This document shows positions 43,565 to 51,241 of a stretch of DNA of 52,709 bases, piece after piece. Positions within the stretch are counted from its first letter, which is position 1. Each line of letters opens with the position of its first letter. Below the pieces are notes generated by a model that worked only from the letters and a program-made list of their open reading frames with translations, was not told the origin of the DNA and did no database searches. A program made the position numbers and the translations under genes. This stretch comes from Acidimicrobiia bacterium (lineage in GTDB: Bacteria > Actinomycetota > Acidimicrobiia > Acidimicrobiales > SKKL01), in the NCBI GenBank assembly GCA_016649895.1, contig JAENWR010000012.1:1-52709 (forward strand). The letters run 5' to 3'.

Positions 43565-43879
43565 ATGTCCGCCGAGCCGACCGGCACCTCCCGCCCCATG
43601 GACCACGACGCCACCCTCGACGCCTATCGGGCGAGCATCGACAACATCGACGCGGCGATCATCCACCTGCTCGCCGAGCGCTTCAAGATCACCCGCCGGG
43701 TTGGCACCTACAAGGCGGAGCACGATCTCCCGCCGGCCGATCCCGCCCGCGAAACCGAGCAGATCGCCCGGCTGCGGGCCCTGGCCCACGACGCCGACCT
43801 CGATCCCGAGTTCGGCGAGGCGTTTCTCCGCTTCATCATCTCCGAGGTGATCCGCCACCACGAGAAGGCCCGGAGCTGA
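43565..43879 (+). CDS. Chorismate mutase, AroQ class
   Basis: 104 residues, all-helical AroQ fold: YRASIDNIDAAIIHLLAERFKITRRVGTYKAEHDLPPADPARE supplies the conserved Arg and Lys of helix 1 and the KxxxxLPxxDPxRE segment, and FLRFIISEVIRHHEKAR closes the third helix. Converts chorismate to prephenate for phenylalanine and tyrosine. The first ATG (43565) is supported by a TANNNT box 6 bases ahead; ATG 43598 would shorten it by 11 residues. Monofunctional, cytosolic. Confidence 0.9.
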   Translation: MSAEPTGTSRPMDHDATLDAYRASIDNIDAAIIHLLAERFKITRRVGTYKAEHDLPPADPARETEQIARLRALAHDADLDPEFGEAFLRFIISEVIRHHEKARS

Positions 43880-43888
43880 GTCCGAGCC

Positions 43889-44401
43889 TCAGGCGGAGGT
43901 GGAACTGGTTCGGTCGGCGGGGAGGCGTCGTCCCGACCAGATGTCGTTGCACTCCACGCAGACGTGTTCGGGGATGACACCGAGGCGCATGAGGATTGCA
44001 AACCCGCGACACCCGAGGCAGAAGCCGAGGGCAGCTTCGAGGCTCGCGGCCACCGCGATGGCCCCCACCGCGGCTACCGCGACGGCGCCCGCGCCTGCCG
44101 CGTGCGCCACGACCGCCAGGATCGACAAGGTGGCACCGATGCCCTGGGCGAAGCGCTTGGGCGGGCCGGGCACGAGCCGGGGTGCGGCGATGGCTGGCGC
44201 CACCAGGCGCGTGGCCAGCAGGCCGAGTGGGCTGAACCGTGGCCCCGACGCCACCCGGGCCGCGAAGCCGTAGGAAAGGGGCGCCAGCACCAGGGGATGT
44301 CGGGTCAGCAGGTAGGTGACCGACATTGCGACCACGCCTGCCGCCACGGTGCGCGCCGCGACCTCGTTGACGGGGTTCGGGAAGTCGAAGGGCCGGCGCA
44401 T
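43889..44401 (-). CDS. DUF4395 membrane protein
   Basis: 170 residues. FDFPNPVNEVAARTVAAGVV and the C-terminal LGFCLGCRGFAILMRLGVIPEHVCVEC are DUF4395 signatures; four hydrophobic stretches span the membrane, and the Cys pairs near the end may bind metal or form thiols. DUF4395 proteins are often encoded near thioredoxin-like genes, which is not the case here. ATG 44401 is preferred over TTG 44407 because TAGAGT lies 6 bases ahead of it. Divergent from the DUF1992 gene. Confidence 0.83.
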   Translation of the reverse strand: MRRPFDFPNPVNEVAARTVAAGVVAMSVTYLLTRHPLVLAPLSYGFAARVASGPRFSPLGLLATRLVAPAIAAPRLVPGPPKRFAQGIGATLSILAVVAHAAGAGAVAVAAVGAIAVAASLEAALGFCLGCRGFAILMRLGVIPEHVCVECNDIWSGRRLPADRTSSTSA

Positions 44402-44407
44402 GGGCAA

Positions 44408-44413
44408 ACTCTA
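44408..44413 (-). promoter_or_regulatory. -10 element TAGAGT of the DUF4395 gene
   Basis: Minus strand: TAGAGT, TTGCCC, ATG 44401. Leaderless spacing of 6 bases; it rules out the TTG at 44407 as start. Confidence 0.5.
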
Positions 44414-44451
44414 CCCAACAGGTCGGGAATACCCACCCACGGCTCGCGCAA

Positions 44452-44457
44452 TAGGCT
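44452..44457 (+). promoter_or_regulatory. -10 element TAGGCT of the DUF1992 gene
   Basis: TAGGCT, GAGCCC, then GTG 44464: 6-base spacing, leaderless. Confidence 0.5.
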
Positions 44458-44463
44458 GAGCCC

Positions 44464-44862
44464 GTGACCGAGCGCAAGCCGGCGGGGATGACCTTCGAGA
44501 CGTGGATCGACCGACAGATCCGCGCCGCTCAGGAGCGCGGCGAGTTCGACCACCTTGCCGGCGCCGGCAAGCCGCTGCCGGGCCTCGACGGCTCCCGCGA
44601 TCCCGACTGGTGGCACAAGCAGCTCCTGCGGCGCGAAGGCGTGGCGCAGCTGCCCACCACGCTGCGGGTGCGCAAGGAGCTCGAGGAGTCGCTCGAGGCG
44701 ATCGCCGTGGCCGACTCCGAGGAAGAGGTGCGCGACATCCTGGCCACGATCAACCAGCGCATCCGCAACGTGAACCGCTTGGCCAGCAGCAGCCCTCCGT
44801 CGAACCTGATGCCCCTCGACGTGGAGCGGGTGGTGCGCACGTGGACCTCGGGTCGAGCCTGA
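44464..44862 (+). CDS. DUF1992 (DnaJ subfamily C member 28-like) protein
   Basis: 132 residues. FETWIDRQIRAAQERGEFDHLAGAGKPLP and the following DPDWWHKQLLRREGV are the DUF1992 core; LLPTTLRVRKELEE-like helices (here AQLPTTLRVRKELEESLEAI) follow. No J domain is present. The role of bacterial members is unknown. GTG 44464 is fixed by a TANNNT box. It ends 8 bases from the convergent WYL gene. Confidence 0.85.
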   Translation: MTERKPAGMTFETWIDRQIRAAQERGEFDHLAGAGKPLPGLDGSRDPDWWHKQLLRREGVAQLPTTLRVRKELEESLEAIAVADSEEEVRDILATINQRIRNVNRLASSSPPSNLMPLDVERVVRTWTSGRA

Positions 44863-44869
44863 CCCTGGT

Positions 44870-45844
44870 CTACGGGGCGGTGGCCCCAGCCAGGCGGGAG
44901 GAGATCAGAGCGAGGGTGGCAGCCAGCTCGGGCGGCGGGTCGGCATCGAGCTCGACCTCGAACCGAACGGTGAGTCGGGCGATGGTGACCGCCAGCCAGT
45001 CGAGGTCGTCGGAACCAACCCACGCGTGGCTGCGGGACCCGTCGAGGTCGACCACCTCGTTGTCGGGGTGGCGCAGCACCGTGCACACCACGTCGGCCGG
45101 AGCGTGCACGACGAGCCCGACGCGATGGGCAGGGGTCATCGCGTTGAGCGATTCGCCCACGAACGCTGCGGCATCGGCAGCGGGCAGGTCGCGTTTGGTG
45201 AAGCGAACTCCCGCCAGCTGCGGTGAGGTCATGCGATCGACGCGGAAGGTCCGCCAGTCGTCGCGACGCACATCCCACGCCACGAGGTACCAGCGTCGGC
45301 CGGCCGACACGAGGTTGTGGGGCTCGACGAGCCGGCGCATCTGTTCGCCGTCGCGGCGCTGGTAGTCGAACCGGGCCTGCTCGTGGTCGCGGCACGCCAG
45401 CGCCAGCACGGCGAGGGCCTCGGCGTCGACCGCCGTGTCGTCGTTCCCCCACCGCATGGCGACCACGTTCGAGTGCACGGCGCTGACCCGCCGGCGGAGC
45501 CGGTCGGGCAACACCTGCTCGAGCTTGGCGAGCGCCCGGATGGACGTCTCCTCGACCCCGGCGATCGAGGCGCTGGCCGCCGACCGCAGGCCGACGGCGA
45601 TGACCACGGCCTCGTCGTCGTCGAGGAGGAGGGGCGGCATGTGCGCTCCGGCACCAAGGCGATAGCCGCCAGCAACACCAGGGGTCGCCTCGACGGGGTA
45701 GCCGAGCTCGCGCAGGCGATCGACGTCGCGTCGGAGGGTCCGCGAGCTCACGTCGAGCCGGCAGGCCAGCTCGGTGCCGGGCCAGAACTTGTGGGTCTGC
45801 AGCAACGACAGGAGCTGGAGGACTCGCGAGGTCGGATCGCTCAT
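44870..45844 (-). CDS. WYL-domain transcriptional regulator (YafY type)
   Basis: 324 residues: N-terminal HTH_11 winged helix (SRVLQLLSLLQTHKFWPGTELACRLDVSSRTLRRDVDRLRELGYPVEA), a middle WYL domain (ARFDYQRRDGEQMRRLVEPHNLVSAGRRWYLVAWDVRRDDWRTFRVDRM) and the C-terminal WCX extension. WYL domains sense nucleic acid or small ligands. It is a single protein, not the tandem PafB-PafC pair. ATG 45844 chosen; target unknown, possibly itself. Confidence 0.87.
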   Translation of the reverse strand: MSDPTSRVLQLLSLLQTHKFWPGTELACRLDVSSRTLRRDVDRLRELGYPVEATPGVAGGYRLGAGAHMPPLLLDDDEAVVIAVGLRSAASASIAGVEETSIRALAKLEQVLPDRLRRRVSAVHSNVVAMRWGNDDTAVDAEALAVLALACRDHEQARFDYQRRDGEQMRRLVEPHNLVSAGRRWYLVAWDVRRDDWRTFRVDRMTSPQLAGVRFTKRDLPAADAAAFVGESLNAMTPAHRVGLVVHAPADVVCTVLRHPDNEVVDLDGSRSHAWVGSDDLDWLAVTIARLTVRFEVELDADPPPELAATLALISSRLAGATAP

Positions 45845-45959
45845 GAGCTGAGCTTGGCGCACATCGAGGACAGATGCTGACCGCAAGCAGATGGATCCGT
45901 GTCAACCGAACGATGCTCTCACCCGTCTCCACCCCGCCGACGACGCCAGGAGGACCCAC

Positions 45960-46568
45960 ATGCCCCGCCGCCACCAGCTCAGCGCCCTCATCGCGATGAC
46001 CATCCTCAGCATCGCCATGCTCGTCGCCTGCGGTGACGACCGCAGCGAACAGGGCGCCGCAACCCCCACGAACGACGCCTCGGCGGGGTCGACCTCCGAG
46101 TCGACGGCTCAGGACGACGTGGACGACGACACCGAACCAGGCGACGACACCGACCCTGGCGATGGCGAGCTTCCCGATGCGTGCTCCCTGCTGGACCCCG
46201 CCGAGCTGTCCCCGCTGGTGGGCGACGTCGAGCCCGAGGCCGAGTCGGGCACCGCCATCGACATGCTCGACTTCAGCCAGTGCGCCTGGGAGACCGACGA
46301 CACCATGGTGGTCGTCGCCGTCAGGGACGGGCCGGCCCGATACGAGATGCACCGCGACAACCTGCCCAGCGAGCCGGTCGATGGGCTGGGCGACGAGGCG
46401 GTCACCATGGCCGGCGTGTCCTCCGAGACCGTCGGCGCCACAGGTGGCCGCACCGTCTCTGCCCTCGTCGGCGGTCGCACCGTCGTGGTCGCCCTGCGCA
46501 TCGAGGGACAGACCACCCTCGACGTGGTCCGGCCCCTGGCACAGGCCGCGATCGAGCGGGCCAGATAG
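45960..46568 (+). CDS. Putative lipoprotein (DUF3558-like)
   Basis: 202 residues with a lipoprotein signal (QLSALIAMTILSIAMLVAC, Cys24), an acidic Asp/Thr/Pro linker up to about residue 75, and a globular part beginning LPDACSLLDPAELSPLVGD, which resembles DUF3558 lipoproteins, with a second Cys in FSQCAWE likely paired to the first. Surface-anchored; function unknown. AGGAGG lies close before ATG 45960. Confidence 0.75.
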   Translation: MPRRHQLSALIAMTILSIAMLVACGDDRSEQGAATPTNDASAGSTSESTAQDDVDDDTEPGDDTDPGDGELPDACSLLDPAELSPLVGDVEPEAESGTAIDMLDFSQCAWETDDTMVVVAVRDGPARYEMHRDNLPSEPVDGLGDEAVTMAGVSSETVGATGGRTVSALVGGRTVVVALRIEGQTTLDVVRPLAQAAIERAR

Positions 46569-46626
46569 GTCGACTCAGCCGGGTGCCAGCACCTCGGCGA
46601 ACGGCGATCCGGCCGCAGCCGCTCCG

Positions 46627-47607
46627 TCACCCCGCGCCGTTGTCGCCCCCGCCTCCGTTGCCGCCATCGTTGCCCCCACCGTCCTCGCCACCGCCATCGT
46701 TGCCCCCACCGTCGTCGCCACCACCACCATCGTCATCGCCACCACCACCGCCAGGGGTGGTCACCGGCGGTGTGGTCGGCGTCGTGGGGGTGGTCGTCGG
46801 TGGTGTGGTCACCGGCGGTCGGCCACCGGAGACGAAGATGCGGACCTCCGAGCCGTAGTCGGCTTCGTCGCCCGGGTCGGGATCAGTACCGATGACCCGT
46901 CCGAAACGCACCGAGCCCGAGTACCGCCGCTGCGGCGCCACCTCGAAGCCGAGCTCGGTGAGGGCGACCGTGGCCTCGTCCTGGGTCAGGCCCTCGACGT
47001 CGGGAACCTCGACCGGTGGTGGGCCCTCGGAGACCACCACCGCCACCGCAGCGCCGATGAGCAACGACTCCCCAGCCGGCGGGCTCTGCTCGATGACCTC
47101 GCCCGCGGCCGAGCCAGCATCGGTGCGGTAGCTCACCTCACCGACCGCGAGGGAGTACCTCTCCAACTGCGCCGGGAGGTCGTCGATGAGGCTGCCGGTG
47201 ACATCGGGCACGATCGCGACGGTGTCGCCCATGCTCACCCGCAGCTCGACGACCGTTCCCGGGTCGACCGATTGGCCGGCGGTCGGGTCCTGACCGAAGA
47301 CGACCCTGTTGGCGACCGCGACGTTGCGCTCCGGAACGACCACCACCTCGAGTCCGGCGTCGACGAGAGCCGCCATGGCCTCGGGTTCGGGCAGCTCGAT
47401 CACCTGGGGCACCAGAACCTGGTCGTCGGCGGACCCGCCGCCTCCGAGCCCCGACGCGTCGGCGAACCACGCCATCGAGGTCACTGCCGCAACGATCAAC
47501 GCCACCACCCCCGCCCCCACGAGCAGCGGATGTGTCGTTGGCGGCACGTACTCGTCGACGTAGACGAGCTCGTCGTCGACGTCAGGCGGGACAGGACGGT
47601 CGTTCAT
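46627..47607 (-). CDS. Membrane-anchored PASTA-domain protein
   Basis: 326 residues: short cytoplasmic N-terminus, one span (LLVGAGVVALIVAAVTSMAW, about 28-48), then three PASTA repeats (VLVPQVIELPEPEAMAALVDAGL; VAIVPDVTGSLIDDLPAQLERYSL; VEVPDVEGLTQDEATVALTELGF) each about 65 residues, and a C-terminal Pro/Thr then Gly/Asp low-complexity tail. PASTA domains bind peptidoglycan stem peptides. No kinase domain is present, so it is not a PknB. Probably senses or binds the cell wall. ATG 47607 with GGAGACC upstream. Confidence 0.85.
   Translation of the reverse strand: MNDRPVPPDVDDELVYVDEYVPPTTHPLLVGAGVVALIVAAVTSMAWFADASGLGGGGSADDQVLVPQVIELPEPEAMAALVDAGLEVVVVPERNVAVANRVVFGQDPTAGQSVDPGTVVELRVSMGDTVAIVPDVTGSLIDDLPAQLERYSLAVGEVSYRTDAGSAAGEVIEQSPPAGESLLIGAAVAVVVSEGPPPVEVPDVEGLTQDEATVALTELGFEVAPQRRYSGSVRFGRVIGTDPDPGDEADYGSEVRIFVSGGRPPVTTPPTTTPTTPTTPPVTTPGGGGGDDDGGGGDDGGGNDGGGEDGGGNDGGNGGGGDNGAG
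46661..46713 (-). repeat. Tandem repeat in the Gly/Asp tail of the PASTA protein
   Basis: A 23-base unit beginning CCGCCATCGTTGCCCCC occurs at 46661-46683 and 46691-46713 (period 30) inside a longer low-complexity stretch coding for glycine, asparagine and aspartate. Length variation by slippage is likely. Confidence 0.6.
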
Positions 47608-47712
47608 GGTCTCCACGGTCGCAGCGGGGCGCACACCTACGGTGGCCCCTCTGCCCGGATAGGGCAACTTCCACTCCCGGCACCGAGCCTACGCTGTCGC
47701 GGCCCGCGTCGC

Positions 47713-49656
47713 ATGACCGACAATGAGCAGATGACCGCACGACGCCGGACTCCGAGGCGCTTCCTCCCCCACGTCTGCATGGCTGTCACCGTTGTCGTCG
47801 CTGGGCTGTCGGCGGCACCAGACGAGGTGACGGCACAGGCATCCAGAGCGACCGGCAGCTACGACGTGACCGATCTCGGCGCGCTCGAGACCACGGGCTC
47901 CGTGGGCCCCGAGGCCATCGACGCCGCGGGTTGGGTCGCCGGCTCGGCCACGCTCGGCACCTCGCACCACGCCGTCGTCCACGACGGCACCACGCTGCAC
48001 GACCTCGGCGTGCCGCCCGGATACACGAACAGCGCCGCCCTCGACCTCAACGACGCGGGGCAGGCGGTCGGCCGAGCCACGTCGAGCAACGAGGTCGAGT
48101 CACGCGCCGTGCTCTTCTCCGACAGCGGCCCCGTCGACCTCGGCGACCTGGGAGGCGACTGGGCGGTGGCACTCGCCATCAACACCGACGGCGTCGTGGT
48201 CGGCAGCTCGACTACCGCCGACGGGTCGCGACATGGCTTCCGGTGGCAGGACGGGCAGATGGTCGACCTCAACGACGTGCTCCCGGTCCCCTCGGGGGCC
48301 CGCATCGAGGACGCCGTCGACATCGACGACACCGGGCAGATGATCGGCCGGCTCAAACTCCCCTCGGGCGAGCTCGTGGGATACCACTTCGACGGCACCG
48401 CCCTGCACCCGATCGCGGACCCACCCGGCACGTTCACCAACGTCGTCGCGTTCAACAGCAGCACGGTGGTCGGTGTCACCGGCTCCGACGCCTTCACGTG
48501 GAGCGAGGGGACCCTGACGCCACTCCGACCAGTGCCCGGCGACCACTGCTCCCGTGCCAGTGGCATCGACCGCCACGGCCGTGCCGTCGGAGCGTCGCAC
48601 GGCTGCGGACGCGGACCGGACCGCGCCGTTCTCTGGCAGGACGGGCGGCCCACCGAGTTGCAGGTGCTCCTTGCCCCCGACGGCCCCTGGCGGCTCACCG
48701 GTGCCTCCGCCATCAACGAACGAGGCCAGATCGCCGCCACCGCCCTCGATCCCGGGGGCTACAGCCACGGAGTCGTGCTCACGCCGCGCCACCGCGCCAC
48801 GTCGATCCCTGGCCTCGACGGCACGGCCACGTCGATCGCCGCCGCCGCTGCCCTGCCCCCCGCGTTCGGCGAGCCCACCGCCGCCGTGTTGGTCAGCGGA
48901 TCCTCCCCCGCCGATGTGGCCGTTGCCGCCACCCTCGCTGCCCGTCGCCGCGCTCCACTCCTGCTCATCGGCCCGCGCGGCCTCGACGACCGGGTCGTCG
49001 AGGCCGTGCAGCGCCACACGCCAAGTGGCGGCGCGGTCGTCATCGTGGGCGGCACGAAGGCCGTCAGCCCGCTCATCGAGCAGCACATGGCATCTCTCGA
49101 TCACCCCACCGAGCGCTACAGCGGCGCCGACCGCTTCGAGACCGCCGCTCGGGTGGCCGAGGCGGCGGGCGGCACCGCTGGCGTGGTCCTCGTGGCGGGC
49201 AACGCGATCGACACGCCGAGCGCGATCCCCGTCGCCGTGCCGCGCTCCTGGGCCCTTCTCTTCACGTCGGGCCGGGAGCTACCTGCCGCCACCGCTGCCT
49301 TCCTCGCCTCCCGCCCGGGGTCGCCGGTCGTCGGCATCGGCCGCGCTGCGGCCGCTCCGGGGGTCACCGAGCCGATCGCCGGACCTCATCGCATCGCCAC
49401 ATCGGTGGCGGTCGCCGAACGGTTCTTCCCGTCACCGGTCGCCATCGTGCTGGCGTCAGCCGCCCATGCCGTCGACGGCGGCGTGGCTGGCCGACTCGCG
49501 GCCTCGGCCGGTGCGCCCGTGGTCCTGAGCGGCACCCGCCTCGATCCCGAGGTCGCCGAGCTCATCTCGACGAGACCGCTCCTCAGCGGCGCGCTCGTCG
49601 TCGGCACGCTCGCCAGCTCCGGCGTCGGCGCCGAGATCGACCCGCTGTTGCGGTGA
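47713..49656 (+). CDS. Secreted HAF-repeat / cell-wall-binding repeat 2 fusion protein
   Basis: 647 residues. Signal peptide after a basic start (RRFLPHVCMAVTVVVAGLSAAPDEVTAQA). Residues about 50-375 are HAF-type repeats: YDVTDLGAL, AIDAAGWVAGSATL, ALDLNDAGQAVGRAT, AINTDGVVVGSST, GIDRHGRAVGASHG, AINERGQIAAT. Residues about 385-647 are CWB2 repeats, with RYSGADRFETAARVAEAAGG and VLVSGSSPADVAVAATLAARRRAPLLLI. CWB2 binds anionic wall polymers, so the protein should coat the cell surface; the HAF part may be a propeller-like binding domain. ATG 47713 or 47731 start. Confidence 0.82.
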   Translation: MTDNEQMTARRRTPRRFLPHVCMAVTVVVAGLSAAPDEVTAQASRATGSYDVTDLGALETTGSVGPEAIDAAGWVAGSATLGTSHHAVVHDGTTLHDLGVPPGYTNSAALDLNDAGQAVGRATSSNEVESRAVLFSDSGPVDLGDLGGDWAVALAINTDGVVVGSSTTADGSRHGFRWQDGQMVDLNDVLPVPSGARIEDAVDIDDTGQMIGRLKLPSGELVGYHFDGTALHPIADPPGTFTNVVAFNSSTVVGVTGSDAFTWSEGTLTPLRPVPGDHCSRASGIDRHGRAVGASHGCGRGPDRAVLWQDGRPTELQVLLAPDGPWRLTGASAINERGQIAATALDPGGYSHGVVLTPRHRATSIPGLDGTATSIAAAAALPPAFGEPTAAVLVSGSSPADVAVAATLAARRRAPLLLIGPRGLDDRVVEAVQRHTPSGGAVVIVGGTKAVSPLIEQHMASLDHPTERYSGADRFETAARVAEAAGGTAGVVLVAGNAIDTPSAIPVAVPRSWALLFTSGRELPAATAAFLASRPGSPVVGIGRAAAAPGVTEPIAGPHRIATSVAVAERFFPSPVAIVLASAAHAVDGGVAGRLAASAGAPVVLSGTRLDPEVAELISTRPLLSGALVVGTLASSGVGAEIDPLLR

Positions 49657-49688
49657 TCGCCCCCGCCCGCCGTGGCGCCCTTCATGCG

Positions 49689-49694
49689 TATCGT
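49689..49694 (+). promoter_or_regulatory. -10 element TATCGT of nadE
   Basis: TATCGT, GGCGCC, then ATG 49701: 6-base spacing, leaderless. Confidence 0.5.
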
Positions 49695-49700
49695 GGCGCC

Positions 49701-50546
49701 ATGACCGACGCCGAACGCCAGTCAGCCATCATCACCGCCCTAGAGGTGATCGACCCCGCCACGTTCGACGCCGAGGCCGAAGCGCAGCGCCGGGTCGACT
49801 TCCTCGCTCGCTCCCTCCTCGACACCGGAGCGAAGGGATACGTCCTCGGCATCAGCGGCGGGGTCGACTCGAGCACGGCCGGCCGTCTCGCGCAGCTCGC
49901 ATGTGAGCAGGTGCGCGGACATGGTGGCGACGCGACGTTCATCGCCATGCGCCTGCCCTATCGCGTGCAGCGCGACGAGTCCGACGCTCAGCGAGCGCTC
50001 GAGTTCATCGGTCCCGACGAGGTCATGACCGTGAACATCGGCACGGCCGTCGACGCTCTGTGGGACGAGCTCGACTCGGCGGGGCTCGACACCCACGGCG
50101 ACGTCGACGACTTCCACAGGGGCAACGTGAAGGCCCGGATGCGGATGGTGAGCCAATACGCCATCGCCGGCTCCCGCCGGATGCTCGTGATCGGCACCGA
50201 CCAGGCGGCCGAGGCGGTCGTGGGGTTCTTCACCAAGTTCGGCGACGGCGCCGCCGACATCACTCCCCTGTTCGGGCTTCCCAAGCGAAGGGTCAAGGAG
50301 ATCTGTCGGCACCTCGGCGCCCCCGACACGATCGTCGAGAAGGTGCCCACCGCCGATCTCGAGTCCGACAAGCCCCTGCTCGCCGACGAGGTCGCGCTGG
50401 GCGTCAGGTACGAGGCGGTCGACGACTACCTCGAGGGCATCGATGTCGGCGCTGCCGACGAGCAGACGATCCTCGGCTGGTACGACCGCACGGGCCACAA
50501 GCGTGCGCTGCCGGTGACACCCGGCGGCTTCATGGGCGACCGCTGA
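49701..50546 (+). CDS. nadE: NH3-dependent NAD+ synthetase
   Basis: 281 residues, the length of ammonia-dependent NadE (E. coli 275) with no glutaminase domain. ATP pyrophosphatase P-loop SGGVDSST at 52-59, MRLPYRVQRDESDAQRAL, NVKARMRMVSQYAIAG, VIGTDQAAEAVVGFFTKFGDGAADI and VPTADLESDKPLLAD are all NadE signatures. Makes NAD from deamido-NAD, ATP and ammonia. TATCGT 6 bases before ATG 49701 fixes the start. Confidence 0.93.
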   Translation: MTDAERQSAIITALEVIDPATFDAEAEAQRRVDFLARSLLDTGAKGYVLGISGGVDSSTAGRLAQLACEQVRGHGGDATFIAMRLPYRVQRDESDAQRALEFIGPDEVMTVNIGTAVDALWDELDSAGLDTHGDVDDFHRGNVKARMRMVSQYAIAGSRRMLVIGTDQAAEAVVGFFTKFGDGAADITPLFGLPKRRVKEICRHLGAPDTIVEKVPTADLESDKPLLADEVALGVRYEAVDDYLEGIDVGAADEQTILGWYDRTGHKRALPVTPGGFMGDR

Positions 50547-50561
50547 CAGCTGGCGCGACGG

Positions 50562-50954
50562 TTACGACGGAGCAACCACCACGAGTCCCATCGCCTCGGC
50601 AGCCGTTCCCATCCGATGGTCGTAGGTGACGACGGAACCCACGAGGTGCTGCACCCGCAGTGCCGACGCGATGTGGATCGCATCGAGGCTACGGAGCGAC
50701 ACCTTCGGATCGAGTCGCCCGGCGTGGTCGAGGACGTTGCGGGTCACGACGACCTCGGCCATCGCCTCCAGCACTACCTGGGCCCGGTCGAACACGAGCG
50801 TTCCGCCGGGCTGCACCGCTCGCAGGACCTCGGTTCGAGCAAGCGCTGAGGTCACCCATGGCCGCTCGCCATCGATGAAGCGACGAAGTGCCGCCGACTC
50901 GGCCTCACGCACGACGAGCTTCACGATGGCCGAGGAGTCGAGGTAGACCGCCAC
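50562..50954 (-). CDS. VapC-type PIN-domain toxin ribonuclease
   Basis: 130 residues, PIN fold: MAVYLDSSAIVKLVV with Asp6, TSALARTEVLRAV with the conserved Glu near 42, SLDAIHIASAL with Asp near 91, and TYDHRMGTAA with Asp near 110. The four acidic residues bind Mg or Mn for RNA cleavage. GTG 50954 directly follows the antitoxin stop (TGAGTG), the usual VapBC coupling. RNA target unknown. Confidence 0.87.
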   Translation of the reverse strand: MAVYLDSSAIVKLVVREAESAALRRFIDGERPWVTSALARTEVLRAVQPGGTLVFDRAQVVLEAMAEVVVTRNVLDHAGRLDPKVSLRSLDAIHIASALRVQHLVGSVVTYDHRMGTAAEAMGLVVVAPS

Positions 50955-51224
50955 TCAGCGCTCCTGCGACCTGAGTGATTCGAGCTCCGATGAAGGGCTG
51001 AACCCGATGTCGAGCGGCTCGGGGAGAGCGGTGCCCACGTTGGTTTGCTCGGCCTCGAGCAACTGCCCGCTGTGGACGAGGTCATCCCACGACTCCTCGA
51101 TCACCGGCACCAGCCGCGCCACGGGACGACCCCGGTCGGTCACCTCGATCGTCTCCCCGGCGCGTACGCGAGCCAGGTAGCGACTCGCGTTCTGTCGCAG
51201 CTCCCGTATCCCGATCCGCTCCAC
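50955..51224 (-). CDS. VapB/Phd-type antitoxin
   Basis: 89 residues. RIGIRELRQNASRYLARVRAGETIEVTDRGRPVARLVPV is the Phd/YefM DNA-binding fold; the C-terminal acidic tail should wrap the PIN toxin. GTG 51224 is preceded immediately by a 17-base palindromic operator that contains the -10 box, so the mRNA is leaderless and the antitoxin represses its own gene. Same transcript as the toxin. Confidence 0.87.
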   Translation of the reverse strand: MERIGIRELRQNASRYLARVRAGETIEVTDRGRPVARLVPVIEESWDDLVHSGQLLEAEQTNVGTALPEPLDIGFSPSSELESLRSQER

Positions 51225-51241
51225 GTGCTACATGGTAGCAC
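51225..51241 (-). promoter_or_regulatory. Operator/promoter of the VapBC pair
   Basis: GTGCTAC-CAT-GTAGCAC, perfect 7-base arms, touching the antitoxin start codon. On the minus strand TACCAT (51237-51232) is a -10 box 7 bases before GTG 51224. The site also covers the last codons and stop (51228-51230) of the SEC-C gene. Confidence 0.65.

Noticed and set aside
44870..45844. WYL regulator as PafB or PafC
   Set aside because: It is a single gene with YafY-type layout and no adjacent paralogue or proteasome genes; PafBC should be encoded elsewhere.
46627..46770. Short repeated units suggesting a CRISPR-like array
   Set aside because: They are in frame and code for the Gly/Asp tail of the PASTA protein; no spacers of even length.
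46033..47712. Long upstream extension of the HAF/CWB2 frame
   Set aside because: It runs through the lipoprotein and PASTA genes as proline/serine-rich nonsense; the signal peptide begins only at 47713.
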